The translations under genes were made by a program, and so were the position numbers. The notes under the pieces were generated by a model. It worked only from the letters and a program-made list of their open reading frames with translations, ran no database searches and was not told the origin of the DNA. Of a stretch of DNA of 64,000 nucleotides, positions 45,131 to 55,609 are shown piece by piece. Position 1 is the stretch's first letter. Each line of letters opens with the position of its first letter. Origin of the DNA: Antedon mediterranea (lineage: Eukaryota; Echinodermata; Crinoidea; Comatulida; Antedonidae); contig NC_092677.1 in the NCBI RefSeq assembly GCF_964355755.1, positions 25,886,101 through 25,950,100 of the forward strand, read 5' to 3'.

Positions 45131-45783
45131 TAACAACAATAATATATAATACTGTATATATCTCATGTCGGACCTACCGACCGATCTATCCGGGAAAACA
45201 ATTACAAGCGGAGTTTAGTACGATTTGAGCGTCTTTCAAGTCACGAAATGTGTGCAGAATGGATGAACGAACGGGCTAAAAAAAAAAGGACCAACTCACA
45301 CAGACATAAACATAGAACTAAAACAGTCAGTAGGGCCTCCTACAATTGGAACAAAAGCGAAACCATTTTTTTTGTCATAATCACACATTTTTTTTCCTCA
45401 AAATGTTATCAATGGTTTACAATTAACGCAGAGTGATTGAATTATTATCTTCCAGTTGACTTTTATATTCGATTTCCTTTTTGCACAACTCCCTTTCTTT
45501 TTAGGATGGAATCAAACACAATGGGAATGACGTCACACGCAATGCATTTTCCTGTTATTAAAGCAAAAATAACACTTGTAAAATGTAACTGTATGTTTGT
45601 TGTATGTATATATTATGTATAGTGTGTTCGTTGTCACAAATTCTCTTTTTTCAAAAGCTATTGGGGTTTTTGTAGCAGTTGGACCTCGCCGCGGTCGATT
45701 TTGAATCCACCTCCGCGTTTTCTTAACGGTCATCATTTAGGCTTGGTTCGCACAAGGACATACTGTACACGTAATTTTGTCTA

Positions 45784-45915
45784 AAGCTTGGTATCCACTG
45801 AGAACGCCGCGACGTAGATAAGCGCATCGCAAGCAATTGACCAATCACGAAGCGATGGGTCATCCAAACAGTCGCTTGTGATTTGTCAACTCACACGTGC
45901 GTGGAAACCAAGCGT
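45784..45915. mobile_element. Family B MITE, diverged copy
   Basis: AAAGCTTGGTATCCACTGAG at the left and GCGTGGAAACCAAGCGT at the right; the centre has ATTGACCAATCACGAAGCGA. Confidence 0.75.
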
Positions 45916-46529
45916 AATATTGACTCATCGGATTCGCGTTGCGAAACGTGGAAACCGGACCAGATTCGTACTGAGCAGCCCAGTGCGCATGTTGTTTATG
46001 TTTATGAAATGTTTTTGTGTCGCATTCAAATTCAAAGTTGAAATATGAAAAGAAAAAACAGAAAAGAGTTTCGATATGAAATAGTGTTATAAATTATCTT
46101 TGATAACATCGAATTTCATGTCAAAATGAGATTGATTAAAGTTCGAAAGAAGCGAGAAAGAAAATAGTTTGACATTTAGTCCTGAAGTTGTTTATACAAC
46201 GAAAGAATCAAAACGAAACTGTTTGGATGAGTCAGTATTTTTGTTTTAAAATAGTTTCACCGGGTTGAAAGGATAGGATATTTTAAACAATCGTTTTTCA
46301 TTATCGATGGTTTGAAATTTCGTTTTTGACATTTACTGAAATTAGAGAGGCCCATAGCCTTGCAGGGACGGGTCTCAGGATGTGTGGAGTGGCCGGGCAT
46401 ATTAGGACGGATTTAGATATTAAAAAACAGAAATGGTTATTTATTATGGCCTCCGTCGATGGCCTCTAATAAATTTTTCATTGAAAGGTTTTAAAACAAT
46501 AAGGATCGGCGATTAAAACTATCCGCCCA

Positions 46530-46698
46530 ATTATAAAATATAGTCACGTCATGTAATAGACGCGCGCGTAGACATATATATCGCGCGTATCGCTGTACTG
46601 TATCACGTGTGTTGTAAAATATAGTAACGTCATATAATAGACGCGCGCGTCGGCATCATGTTAGTCACGCGTATCCGCTGTACTGCGTCACGTGTGTC
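46530..46698. repeat. Tandem duplication, two 84-bp units with E-boxes
   Basis: Each unit runs AAAATATAGT, ACGTCAT, AATAGACGCGCGCG and CTGTACTG and ends TCACGTGTGT. CACGTG occurs at 46604 and 46689. It lies about 400 bp upstream of the Myb/SANT-like start codon, so it may be promoter sequence. Confidence 0.75.
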
Positions 46699-47087
46699 AG
46701 ACCAGCGATACAACGGGGGGAAGACTGTTTCAACTTGGTTTGGATTTATTACTGTAATCGATTATTGCGTTGTAATAATTTCATAATCCGTGATCAAATA
46801 GAGCGACTGTGTGTTTGGTATCCGTTATGCTGTTTGTGATTTGTTTACTTCCTTTCTTGAACGATGTATAAGGTCACGCACCGTTCCGATACTAAACCAG
46901 TTTACAAAGACACCTACACGGCCACAAGAGGCGAATCAGGCGTTGAAGACGGATAACGCACCTCACACACGCTTGTCATCTATCCGCATAGTAAGTGAGC
47001 AGCTTAGAACAACCGGTTTAAAACGCCGCTTAATGCGATTATCTTTGTGTTTTTGCTACTAACGCCGAAAGCTGACATTTCTAAAAG

Positions 47088-50000
47088 ATGTGGGATGATG
47101 AATCTATAAAATGTTTATTAGGAATTTGGAACTCGCAGGATATTTACCCGCAGTTTGACGGCACACGAAGGAATGGAGTCGTGTACAATGTGATTACCGA
47201 TCGACTGAAAGAACAAGGCTACGAGCGAACCGTGGCCCAAGTACGTACCAAGATGAAAAATATGAGGCGGGAATACTTTCAGATCCGGGAGAGCATGGTG
47301 GCTGGGGTGGTGGACAGAAAGGTCTGGTGGCCGTACTATGACGAATTGGAGAAGATCGTCAACAAGATAAAACCATCCACTCAAAACATGTCAATTTATT
47401 ATTGCCGACCCCATAGCTGTATTGATTTTGGTGACGATTCCGATCTGACGATGAACGGAGATGAGGGTGAAGATGATTTGGAGTCGGTGGAGGTGTCGTC
47501 CGCTGCTGCTGCTGCTGCCACGGGAGTTATCGTTAACGGAAATTCGTCTGGGAATGAAAAACGAGGGACAGAAAAACGAGGAAGTGAAACAGGAGAAGAA
47601 ATTAATGGACCATCTACTACTCGTGTACCAGGTAAATTTCTGTATATTTTTGCCATTGATTGATTCATGGAGGTCTATTTTATACCTCCATGATTGATTG
47701 GAGAAGAGACGGGTTGGCGTGTTAGAGGATGGGGAAATTCCCTTTTACCAGGGAAGAGTTAAATTAAAATGTAATTAACTCTTCCCTGCTTTTACAAAGA
47801 TGGGGCCAATCTAGGTCTATCCCAATAATAATTTAAATGCAGGGGTTTTCAGAGGAAAGAGGACATTCCAAAGAAAAACAATTTGGGAAATTCCCTGTAG
47901 ACTTTATTCAACGAGATATACAAAAAAAAGTTTGCATAAAAATCTATTAATATAATCTAATTATTTTTAATAGTTATTTTTAAAACAATAGTTTTGTTGT
48001 GACAAGGAAACGTCCTGAGAAAAAAACTACTATAATTAAGCTGTTTAATCTTTCATTTTTATGAAATGTTTATTTTTTTATTTTTTTTTTTTCACAGAAC
48101 CAATAAGAATCAGGAAAAGAAAGGTACAGTATTATGTAATGTTTATTTGTATCACAATGAGAAAAAAAAGCAAACTATTTCTCTGATGTTAATAAAATAT
48201 ACAAAAATAATTGAAATTTGTAAAAGAACAAATATTGAAATTAAATTTTGATGACTTATTCTTGTTTAGGGACCACTACCTAATCAATTTGATAAATAAA
48301 TAGCAAATATCAACAAATTATATGGAACTATTAAAACAAATCTTGAACTCTGTCTACACTATCAAACTTTATGTGACAAAAAAAAAGTGATGTCATATCA
48401 CTACCATATTTGGGCACATCACACTTTTTTTGTCAAACTGGTTTGATAGTGTAGACAGAGCTTTACAATTTGTTTCCGAAAAAATTTTTTTCAGAAAACT
48501 ATTTATTCTTTGATATTATTTATTTAGATGTCGGAACTTCTCCTAAACATGGATGATGCATACAATGACCTCGTGACAAAAAGGCGCAAGTTTCAGCAAC
48601 CAAAATATCATAATATACTTGTTCATCGGCAGAATCTCTATGAAGGTAGGCAGAACAGAGGCCGTTTTATTAAACTTTTATTGTATCTCATACTCTTATC
48701 CAAAAGTAATCTTTTACCAACTGAAATTAGAAACAAAAGTAACTGGGAAAAATATCTATAAATTCAAAAATATATCAACTAAAATGTCTTCTAAGTGATT
48801 CTGCATATATCTACTTTTTTTTAAATTTTACTTTGTATGTCTGTATGTCTTTTAGACAAAAGAAATTTTTTTTTAAACTGTTCTTTATACCTTTCAAATT
48901 AAGCCTATGTATGCTTTTATTTGTCTGTATATATGTTACTGGACCATTTTGAAAAAGCAGTAATATGTTACTGAAAATGCAATTTAGTCAAAGAAAAAAT
49001 AAATAAATAAATAAATGTAATAGCAGGTAATAGGTAACAATGTATGTAAAAAAAGAAAAACACAGCCCAATAATAAATTGTAAAAACAATTATGACCAGG
49101 ATATTAACAAAACCGGTGGGTGTTATATTGATTATATTAAACAGGTTGTATATTTCTTGTCAAATTACTATTAAAAAACAACTAGGAAGTTAAAATATTT
49201 TTGAAAATTCCTTCTTTGTTTTTAGTAATATGGTCATATGATTGTATATTTATTTTTAGTTTTTTTTTTGCAATCTGTTATCTGAGACGTAATCATATTT
49301 CTCTTTCATTATTGAAAACAATTGAATGAATAATTTGTAGTTGAGTTACATTTGAAAAATGTTTTCTTTTACTTTCGATTTATTTTGAAAGATAAGCGTT
49401 CTATCAGGCCCTTTTTGTTTCCTATTGAAATATGTTTGGTAATATGAAGTATGTTTCTTACCATAAAAATCTTAGGGCGTGTTCAGACCTACGGAGTTAT
49501 GCTTTCGTATTGTACGCTACGCTAACCCTACAACTCCATAGGTCTGAACCAGGAAAAGATTAGTGGAAGCCACCTCTTACGACACTGATCTTTTGTTCGT
49601 TATGAAAGTAATGTATTAACGATTTTGACCTCTATCCAATCAAATATACTCCTGCATACCAGATGTTCGCCCAAATTTGTGACACTTCAGTTTCAAACGA
49701 AAGCGCTAGTTAAGCAAATCTGAACACTTTGCTGTTACAACGCTTATAATATGACATTGTTTGCGATACAAAAACTCCATGGATCTGAACATCCCTTAGT
49801 TGAACAGTTTCTTTAATAACAATTTTGCTTTTTAAGGTTTTCTCCGACATGAAAGCAGGACGTGTGTTGAGAATGCACATCACACCACTGGCAAGCTGGA
49901 CTATTGCGAGGAAGATGAAGAAGCATGGCTGTATTTTGGTCCAGTCAAAAAAACAAATGATGTACGTCCACTACAGAGTTTTGTATTATATAACATTGCA

Positions 50001-52361
50001 TCATTGAAAGTAAATAAAATCACATCCAGTAAATGATTTAAGAGATAAATATGCTATTATTTTGAAACTGCTAGCAGCATTTGAATTATGTGCTCCTTAT
50101 ATATAATTTCAAAAACCATACTCGGGCAACTTAACTTCAATTTCAACTTAACTTCAATTTATTTTCCAAATTTCAAGTAAAGTAATAAAGTAAATATTTG
50201 ATGGAGGGAAAAACCAAAAGAGCAATGCTTTTTTGTGTGGCTACCCTCAGGCAGCTTGTTGGCGTCCAAAGTTGGTTCTACATAGGCGGATCAAAACTCC
50301 TCCCCTAAACTTTGGAAATTACGATTTTAAAGATAGTGCATTAAGTTCAGTTCAGCACTTAAGCTCTGTCTACACTATCAAACTTGTGATTATCCAAAAA
50401 TGTGATGTGCCATATATGCACAAGATGATGTCATATCACTACCATATTTAAGCATATCACTACCATATTTGGGCACATCACATTTTTTTTGCCTTGTTTG
50501 ATAGAGTAGACAGAGCTTTAGTTTCACAATTTCTAGGCCGCCAGCTGCTCCCCCTAATTCCTGGATGCACCACTGAAACAGCACAATACTCTTGTCTTGT
50601 TCATAGAATTCGGTTACAAACATTACTGAGAAGGATCGAGGTATGGATGTGTTCCTGCTGGCGATTCTGTTTGCCTCTCAACACAACTCTCTGGAAACCA
50701 AATACCAACCAAGATTTAAGTCAGAGGTCAGACTCTAATTTGCACTCCATACTAAAAGAAATTATTATTATTATTATTCATAATGCATCATAAGTTATTT
50801 ATATTAAAATGTTGCAAATTTTTAAAAATAGATATTTTTTATTATTTTTTTTATATTATTTTTATTTACTTTGTTGATCAGAGATTGAGCAATGGTGTAG
50901 ACGGCCCCTCGTATAATACATCTCTTGAACTACAAGAAGCAGCCAATCGCTGGCCTCTGTTACCAAGGAGACAGTTACAAAGGGCATTGGGAGATTATGA
51001 ACTAATGGTAAATATTTGAGAATATTATTTGAATATCTTACTAGCTTGAGTCCCGGCTTGAGTACATAAGAGGTGTTTTTTTTTTGGTGGGGGGGGGGGG
51101 GGGGAATTATGGTGTTGCAACATCAGTTATATGGTGTGGAGATCCACTGTAGGGTGGAAATTACCCTTTTTATGATCTGTAACATTTGTAGTTAAAAGAA
51201 ATAGTTTAATGAAAATAATATAATATAAATTTAGAGTTGATACTTGGCTACAGATATCGGCGTCCTGGGTTCAAATCATCAAGTCAAACGGCAGGATTTT
51301 TTCTCAGGAGAAAACAACACCTCTCTCAAAAAAATAAATCACCCAAAGTGCTTTAAATAAAGATGTATTGTCTGAAAAAACAATTTTTTCATTTTTTGTT
51401 GTTGAATATGCCATTTTATTGTCACATAGTAGTTATCCACTTTGAACAAAAATTTTATCAAAAAAAATTGTATTTACCTGAAAAAATTGTAATTTTAAAG
51501 CAAAAAATAGTCAAATTGGCTGCCAGCAAATGGGTTTTGGTTACAATTTACCATTTATTTTGTCTTTTTATAAGTGAAATAATTATATTTTCATTTGTTT
51601 TTTCTATAGAAATGAATAACTTTAATATTAAAACTAAAAAAATGGCCTATTAAAAGTCTTTATTAATTTTCAATTTTCATTTTTTGGGGAACAATACATC
51701 TTTAAATAAAGGGATTAACTCATATTTATTTTATTTTTTTTGTTATTTTTATTTTTAGGAGCAAGAAAGTAGAGCATTTGTTGATTATCAGCTTCTATTT
51801 TGGGTTGCAAGTGATGACTCGTTTCACGACCGAAGAGGAAAAAACTTTGCAAAGAAGGTACTTGACGTTCTTTTTTCATGGCACAAAGACGCAGATATTA
51901 AAATGTCTACGCAAGGCGCTGACCAAATGTTAGCAATACGCGGGATTGTTGCGCCGTTACCCGTATTGAGCCAGGGTAACGAGGCAAGAGCATTAACACT
52001 GACGCATAGAATTCGAAACCATCTTCCAATCACAATGGAGACGTCGTTACACGATGGTAAAATGTCGGATTTGTACGTATTTGACACTAAACGCGGTAAA
52101 GTACTTCTGCTTGGAATCGTTTCAAACGGCGGTGAGAGTTTAGAATTGCGTAAAAATCAACTCATGGAACATATGTTGTTGTCATGGCGACCATATCAGA
52201 CAATGATGTTCGGCATTTTATTTCGGCCTACTTGCGTTTATCTTGTGATTTTCGAACTTGATATGCAAAGCAGAGAATTAAGGCGGTCGATTTCACCTCC
52301 ACTCAAATATCAGAAAGATGGTTTGCGTACGGTTTTCGAGAGTGTATTGTCAACTTTATAG
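47088..52361 (+). CDS. Myb/SANT-like DNA-binding protein, unknown C-terminal domain
   Basis: Seven exons: 47088-47631, 48098-48123, 48528-48645, 49837-49961, 50607-50726, 50882-51007 and 51759-52361. All have GT/AG borders in consistent phase and encode 553 residues. Residues 1-90 form a trihelical Myb/SANT-like domain with Trp spacing WDDESIKCLLGIW, AQVRTKMKNMRREY and VWWPYYDELE. Next comes an acidic, Ala-rich linker, then a basic EPIRIRKRK stretch encoded by a 26-nt microexon (a likely nuclear localisation signal). Residues about 260-340 have LRRQ-type helices. The last exon encodes about 200 residues of mixed alpha/beta character (SDLYVFDTKRGKVLLLGIVS, ELRKNQLMEHMLLSW) that I cannot assign. 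A distant resemblance to a nuclease-like fold is speculation. It could be a transcription factor or a domesticated transposon protein. Confidence 0.75.
48344..48464. mobile_element. Family A MITE, short form
   Basis: Left end GAACTCTGTCTACACTATCA; only one internal unit. In intron 2 of the Myb/SANT-like gene. Confidence 0.85.
49471..49799. mobile_element. Family E MITE in Myb/SANT-like intron 3
   Basis: The left end CTTAGGGCGTGTTCAGACCT and ACGGAGTT match, inverted, AACTCCATGGATCTGAACAT and CCCTTAG at the right. A further inverted copy of the CTCCATAGGTCTGAAC word lies at about 49532. No coding sequence. Confidence 0.7.
50360..50519. mobile_element. Family A MITE in Myb/SANT-like intron 4
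   Basis: Both ends present (TAAGCTCTGTCTACACTATC and inverted GATAGAGTAGACAGAGCTTT); two internal units. Confidence 0.85.
51352..51712. mobile_element. Family C MITE in Myb/SANT-like intron 6
   Basis: Left TTTAAATAAAGATGTATTGT and right ACAATACATCTTTAAATAAA are inverted. Inside are inverted AATATGCCATTTTATTGTCA-like words. Fragments lie at 33090, 41590 and 63010. Confidence 0.75.
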
Positions 52362-53757
52362 AGAAAACAACTCTTTTATGAAACAACTACTTTGTCTACG
52401 TTGAACAATAAATGACAAAAAAAAAAGTTATTGGATGGTAATAATGCACATACTACTACTGTATAATAGGCCTATAGTGTTTAAATAATTATAATAATAA
52501 TATACAACTTCTTGTATATTGCCGAATTTCAACGAATCTTTCATTGCTCATGGCGCTATGGACTCAGATGTTGCACTTTTCAACTACATGCTTCTCCCCT
52601 AAGGTTCACTGCATGTCAGTGCAGCCAATTTAAGGCGCACTCTCATCTGTCCACAACACAGCGGCTGTGTGTGAACTAGTTCACCGTGGTAACCTCCTAC
52701 TCATCTCGAAAGATGGAAAAACTAGCCACTTCAGCATTTTTTGCTAACTGGAAATTGATTTAGCCATCCATTGTATATTGGATTACAGGATGCCGGGAAC
52801 CTAGACACCAATTTATTTTTTGGTTAGTTTCATCGGCCGAAAATCAGATACTAATGAAAGATGGAACCAAGGTAGACAAAAAAATCCGTAGACTGATGAA
52901 ACTTCCTCGTTAACTCGTACCAACAAACAAGAGGTTGACACTTGGACAATTGTCGTTTCATAAAATGAGTTACAAATAAGTTTACAAAAATAAAAAAAAC
53001 AACAAACAAACAAGCAAAGGCTTAATTTTTATCATCAATAAATATTAGTGTTTATAAAATGCTCTCGTCTTATAAACCTATTTTTGTAAATGTCCAGTGT
53101 AGTTCACATATCCACATGCAAGCCAAGGTCCTCATAGGGCAGATAAAGTCTTCAAAATTTGGTACTGTGCTTGTTTTGGAAATTGGGAGCTGAAGAAGAT
53201 AGCACTCGGATGATGCTACCCAGATATTTCAGAAATAAGAAAGAAAGAAATCTATCATAATTTTGACCTAAAATCTAGTGAGGTTTATACCAAGTAAAGA
53301 AAGCTATGAGACCTCACTGGCTAAACCCAGGGGCCCCATAGCTTAAGGGGCCCCAGAGTCAGCCCTAATGCAATCACCCAGCGTTACCGTAGGAGTGCTA
53401 AACTAGGGTCCTTTGCCCCATGCGTTACACCACTGAGTAAAGAAGATATACACTGTACGATTTTTAGTTAACTTTTATTAAATTAATTTTACAAACGTAA
53501 CAAATATAACAAAACAAACATTTGCCTATTATATCTGGCAAAAAACAAAACACTTTTTGGAGCAGTATTTTCTATGTCTACAGGTCCAGCCTATTATAGA
53601 AAATCAACTCAATGAAGCAAGTAGTAACATTGAAAATTAATTTATCAAATTGTAAATTAAAATTATTTAAATAATTAAATTTATTTTGGAATGAATTCAT
53701 TATTTGATTTATTTGCAATGCCTGAACAAAAAGTATAAAACCTAGATAATTCTAAAG

Positions 53758-54005
53758 CTTGGATATATTGTTATTTTAGAAATATTCTTTTTTTCAAACC
53801 AACAATTAGTAAACTAACCTTCTTGACAGTTTCGCTGTCCTGATCTTCTTCTTCAGAAATAATGATGATCTATCATCAAACAGATTGACCTCTAGAGGGC
53901 CTATTCTGTTTAATGACAGGGTCATACACGTGACTGTCAAGAAGGTTAGTTTACTAATTGTTGGTTTGAAAAAAGAATATTTCCAAAATAACTTATATCT
54001 ACAAA
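53758..54005. mobile_element. Family F MITE or long inverted repeat
   Basis: The arm AACCAACAATTAGTAAACTA through ACCTTCTTGACAGT (to 53833) recurs inverted at 53932-53985 with very few mismatches. Weaker pairing extends outward through ATTCTTTTTT and GATATA, to about 70 bp per arm. The loop is about 100 bp. Confidence 0.75.
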
Positions 54006-54629
54006 CCAAATAAACAATTTCAATCATGGATGTATTGTATTTAACAATATATTTTAAATTTTAGAAACAAAAAATATTATATAAATATGAGTATATTGTG
54101 TCTAGTAAATCTAATAAATTGTCTTTTAGCTGTTTTCTCATCCAAAGTATTATCCAAAATTGAATATAATTTATATTCATTTACCAAATAAAAGAAAAAA
54201 AGTACAATAGTACAATATAACCCCTCATTTGGGACACCCCTATCAAAGGGACACTTTCCTGTGGAAGGAACGAAGAGCAAGAGAAAGGTCACCCCTATTC
54301 AGGGGTCACCCGTATTAAAGGGACACTTTGTCGAGTCCTGAAGTGTCCCCTAATATAAAGAATTTTACTGTAATTTGATTTCCATACATATTCCTTCACC
54401 TGTGTTTCATAAATATTATTCAATATCTTACAAAATGCATTTTGATTAAAATCCCTGGTTATCATTCAATATATAGATATTTACATTTGTTTTTACAAAT
54501 AGCTAGTGTACCTAATTATTGCACCAATATGAAATAAAATTGCGCATTTTATATTTTCTAATATTATTACTATTCATTCAGATACAATGAATACAGATAT
54601 TTGTTGAAATAAAAAGATACTGGTACCTC

Positions 54630-55290
54630 CTGCACCTCCCGTGTCGGGGTACCTCCCGTGTCGTGGTACATCCCGTGCCGTGGTACATCCCGCATCTCCC
54701 GTGTCGGGGTACCTCCCGTGTCGGGGTACCTCCCGTGTTGTAGTACATCCCGCATCTCCCGTGTCGGGGTACATCCTGTGTTGGGGTACCTCCTGTGTCG
54801 GGGTACCTCCCGCATCTCCTGTGTTGGGGTACCTCTTGTGTCGGGGTACCTCCCGCATCTCCTGTGTTGGTTTTACCTCCCGCATCTTCTGTGTTGGTTT
54901 TACCTCCCTCATCTCCTGTGTTGGTTTTACCTCCCTCATCTCCTGTGTCGGGGTACCTCCCGCATCTCCTGTGTTGGTTTTACCTCCCTCATCTCCTGTG
55001 TCGGGGTACCTCCCGCATCTCCTGTGTTGGTTTTACCTCCCTCATCTCCCGTGTCAGGGTACCTCCCGCATCTCCTGTGTTGGTTTTACCTCCCTCATCT
55101 CCTTTGTCGGGGTACCTCCCGCATCTCCTGTGTTGGTTTTACCTCCCTCATCTCCTGTGTCGGGGTACCTCCCGCATCTCCTGTGTTGGTTTTACCTCCC
55201 TCATCTCCCGTGTCAGAGTACCTCCCTCATCTCCCGTGTCAGGGTACCTCCCGCATCTCCCGTGTCAGGGTACCTCCCGCATCTCCCTAC
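54630..55290. repeat. Minisatellite with 53-bp higher-order unit
   Basis: The left part repeats a 17-bp CCCGTGTCGGGGTACCT unit. The right part alternates a 26-bp type (GTGTCGGGGTACCTCCCGCA) and a 27-bp type (GTGTTGGTTTTACCTCCCTC), making a 53-bp unit repeated about six times. The long ORFs on both strands are by-products. Confidence 0.93.
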
Positions 55291-55609
55291 TATGTGCTGA
55301 TTCGTACTGAAAAAATTATAATTTATACTACAGTATTTTTTCATAAAAACTACTATATTTATGTTTTAATAGTAAAGCACCCCTTTTTACAAATTTTGTA
55401 TAATGCACTATTTTTACTACTGTTTTAATTAGTATTTTGACATATTCATTCATTTCCTTTATTTCGGATAGTACATCCCATATACAAAACATACAAAACA
55501 AAAAGAGAACAAATGTCACCAGGAAATTAACAATATCATCTTCCAACAAACAACATATGATTTCATAAAAACCTCTTTTGCCTGTTTAAACAGAAACATA
55601 CAAATAGGT

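Larger units (their letters stand above)
43067..47087. other. Gene-poor spacer, RABGGTA to Myb/SANT gene
   Basis: Contains a family A element, a repeat block at 44835-45130 with a hammerhead-like motif, a family B copy at 45784, and a duplicated promoter-like block at 46530-46700. The 125-codon ORF at 44324-44701 has no recognisable motif or splice context and is not called. Confidence 0.5.
52362..55609. other. Convergent spacer before the kinesin gene
   Basis: Contains an inverted-repeat element at 53758, a minisatellite at 54630 and A+T-rich filler. The segment 53090-53230 with GAAGATAGCACTCGGATGAT looks repeat-derived. No gene is supported. Confidence 0.5.

Noticed and set aside
54574-55428. 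ORFs of 121-256 codons on both strands
   Set aside because: All lie in the CCCGTGTCGGGGTACCT-type minisatellite; the peptides are just the repeat read in different frames.
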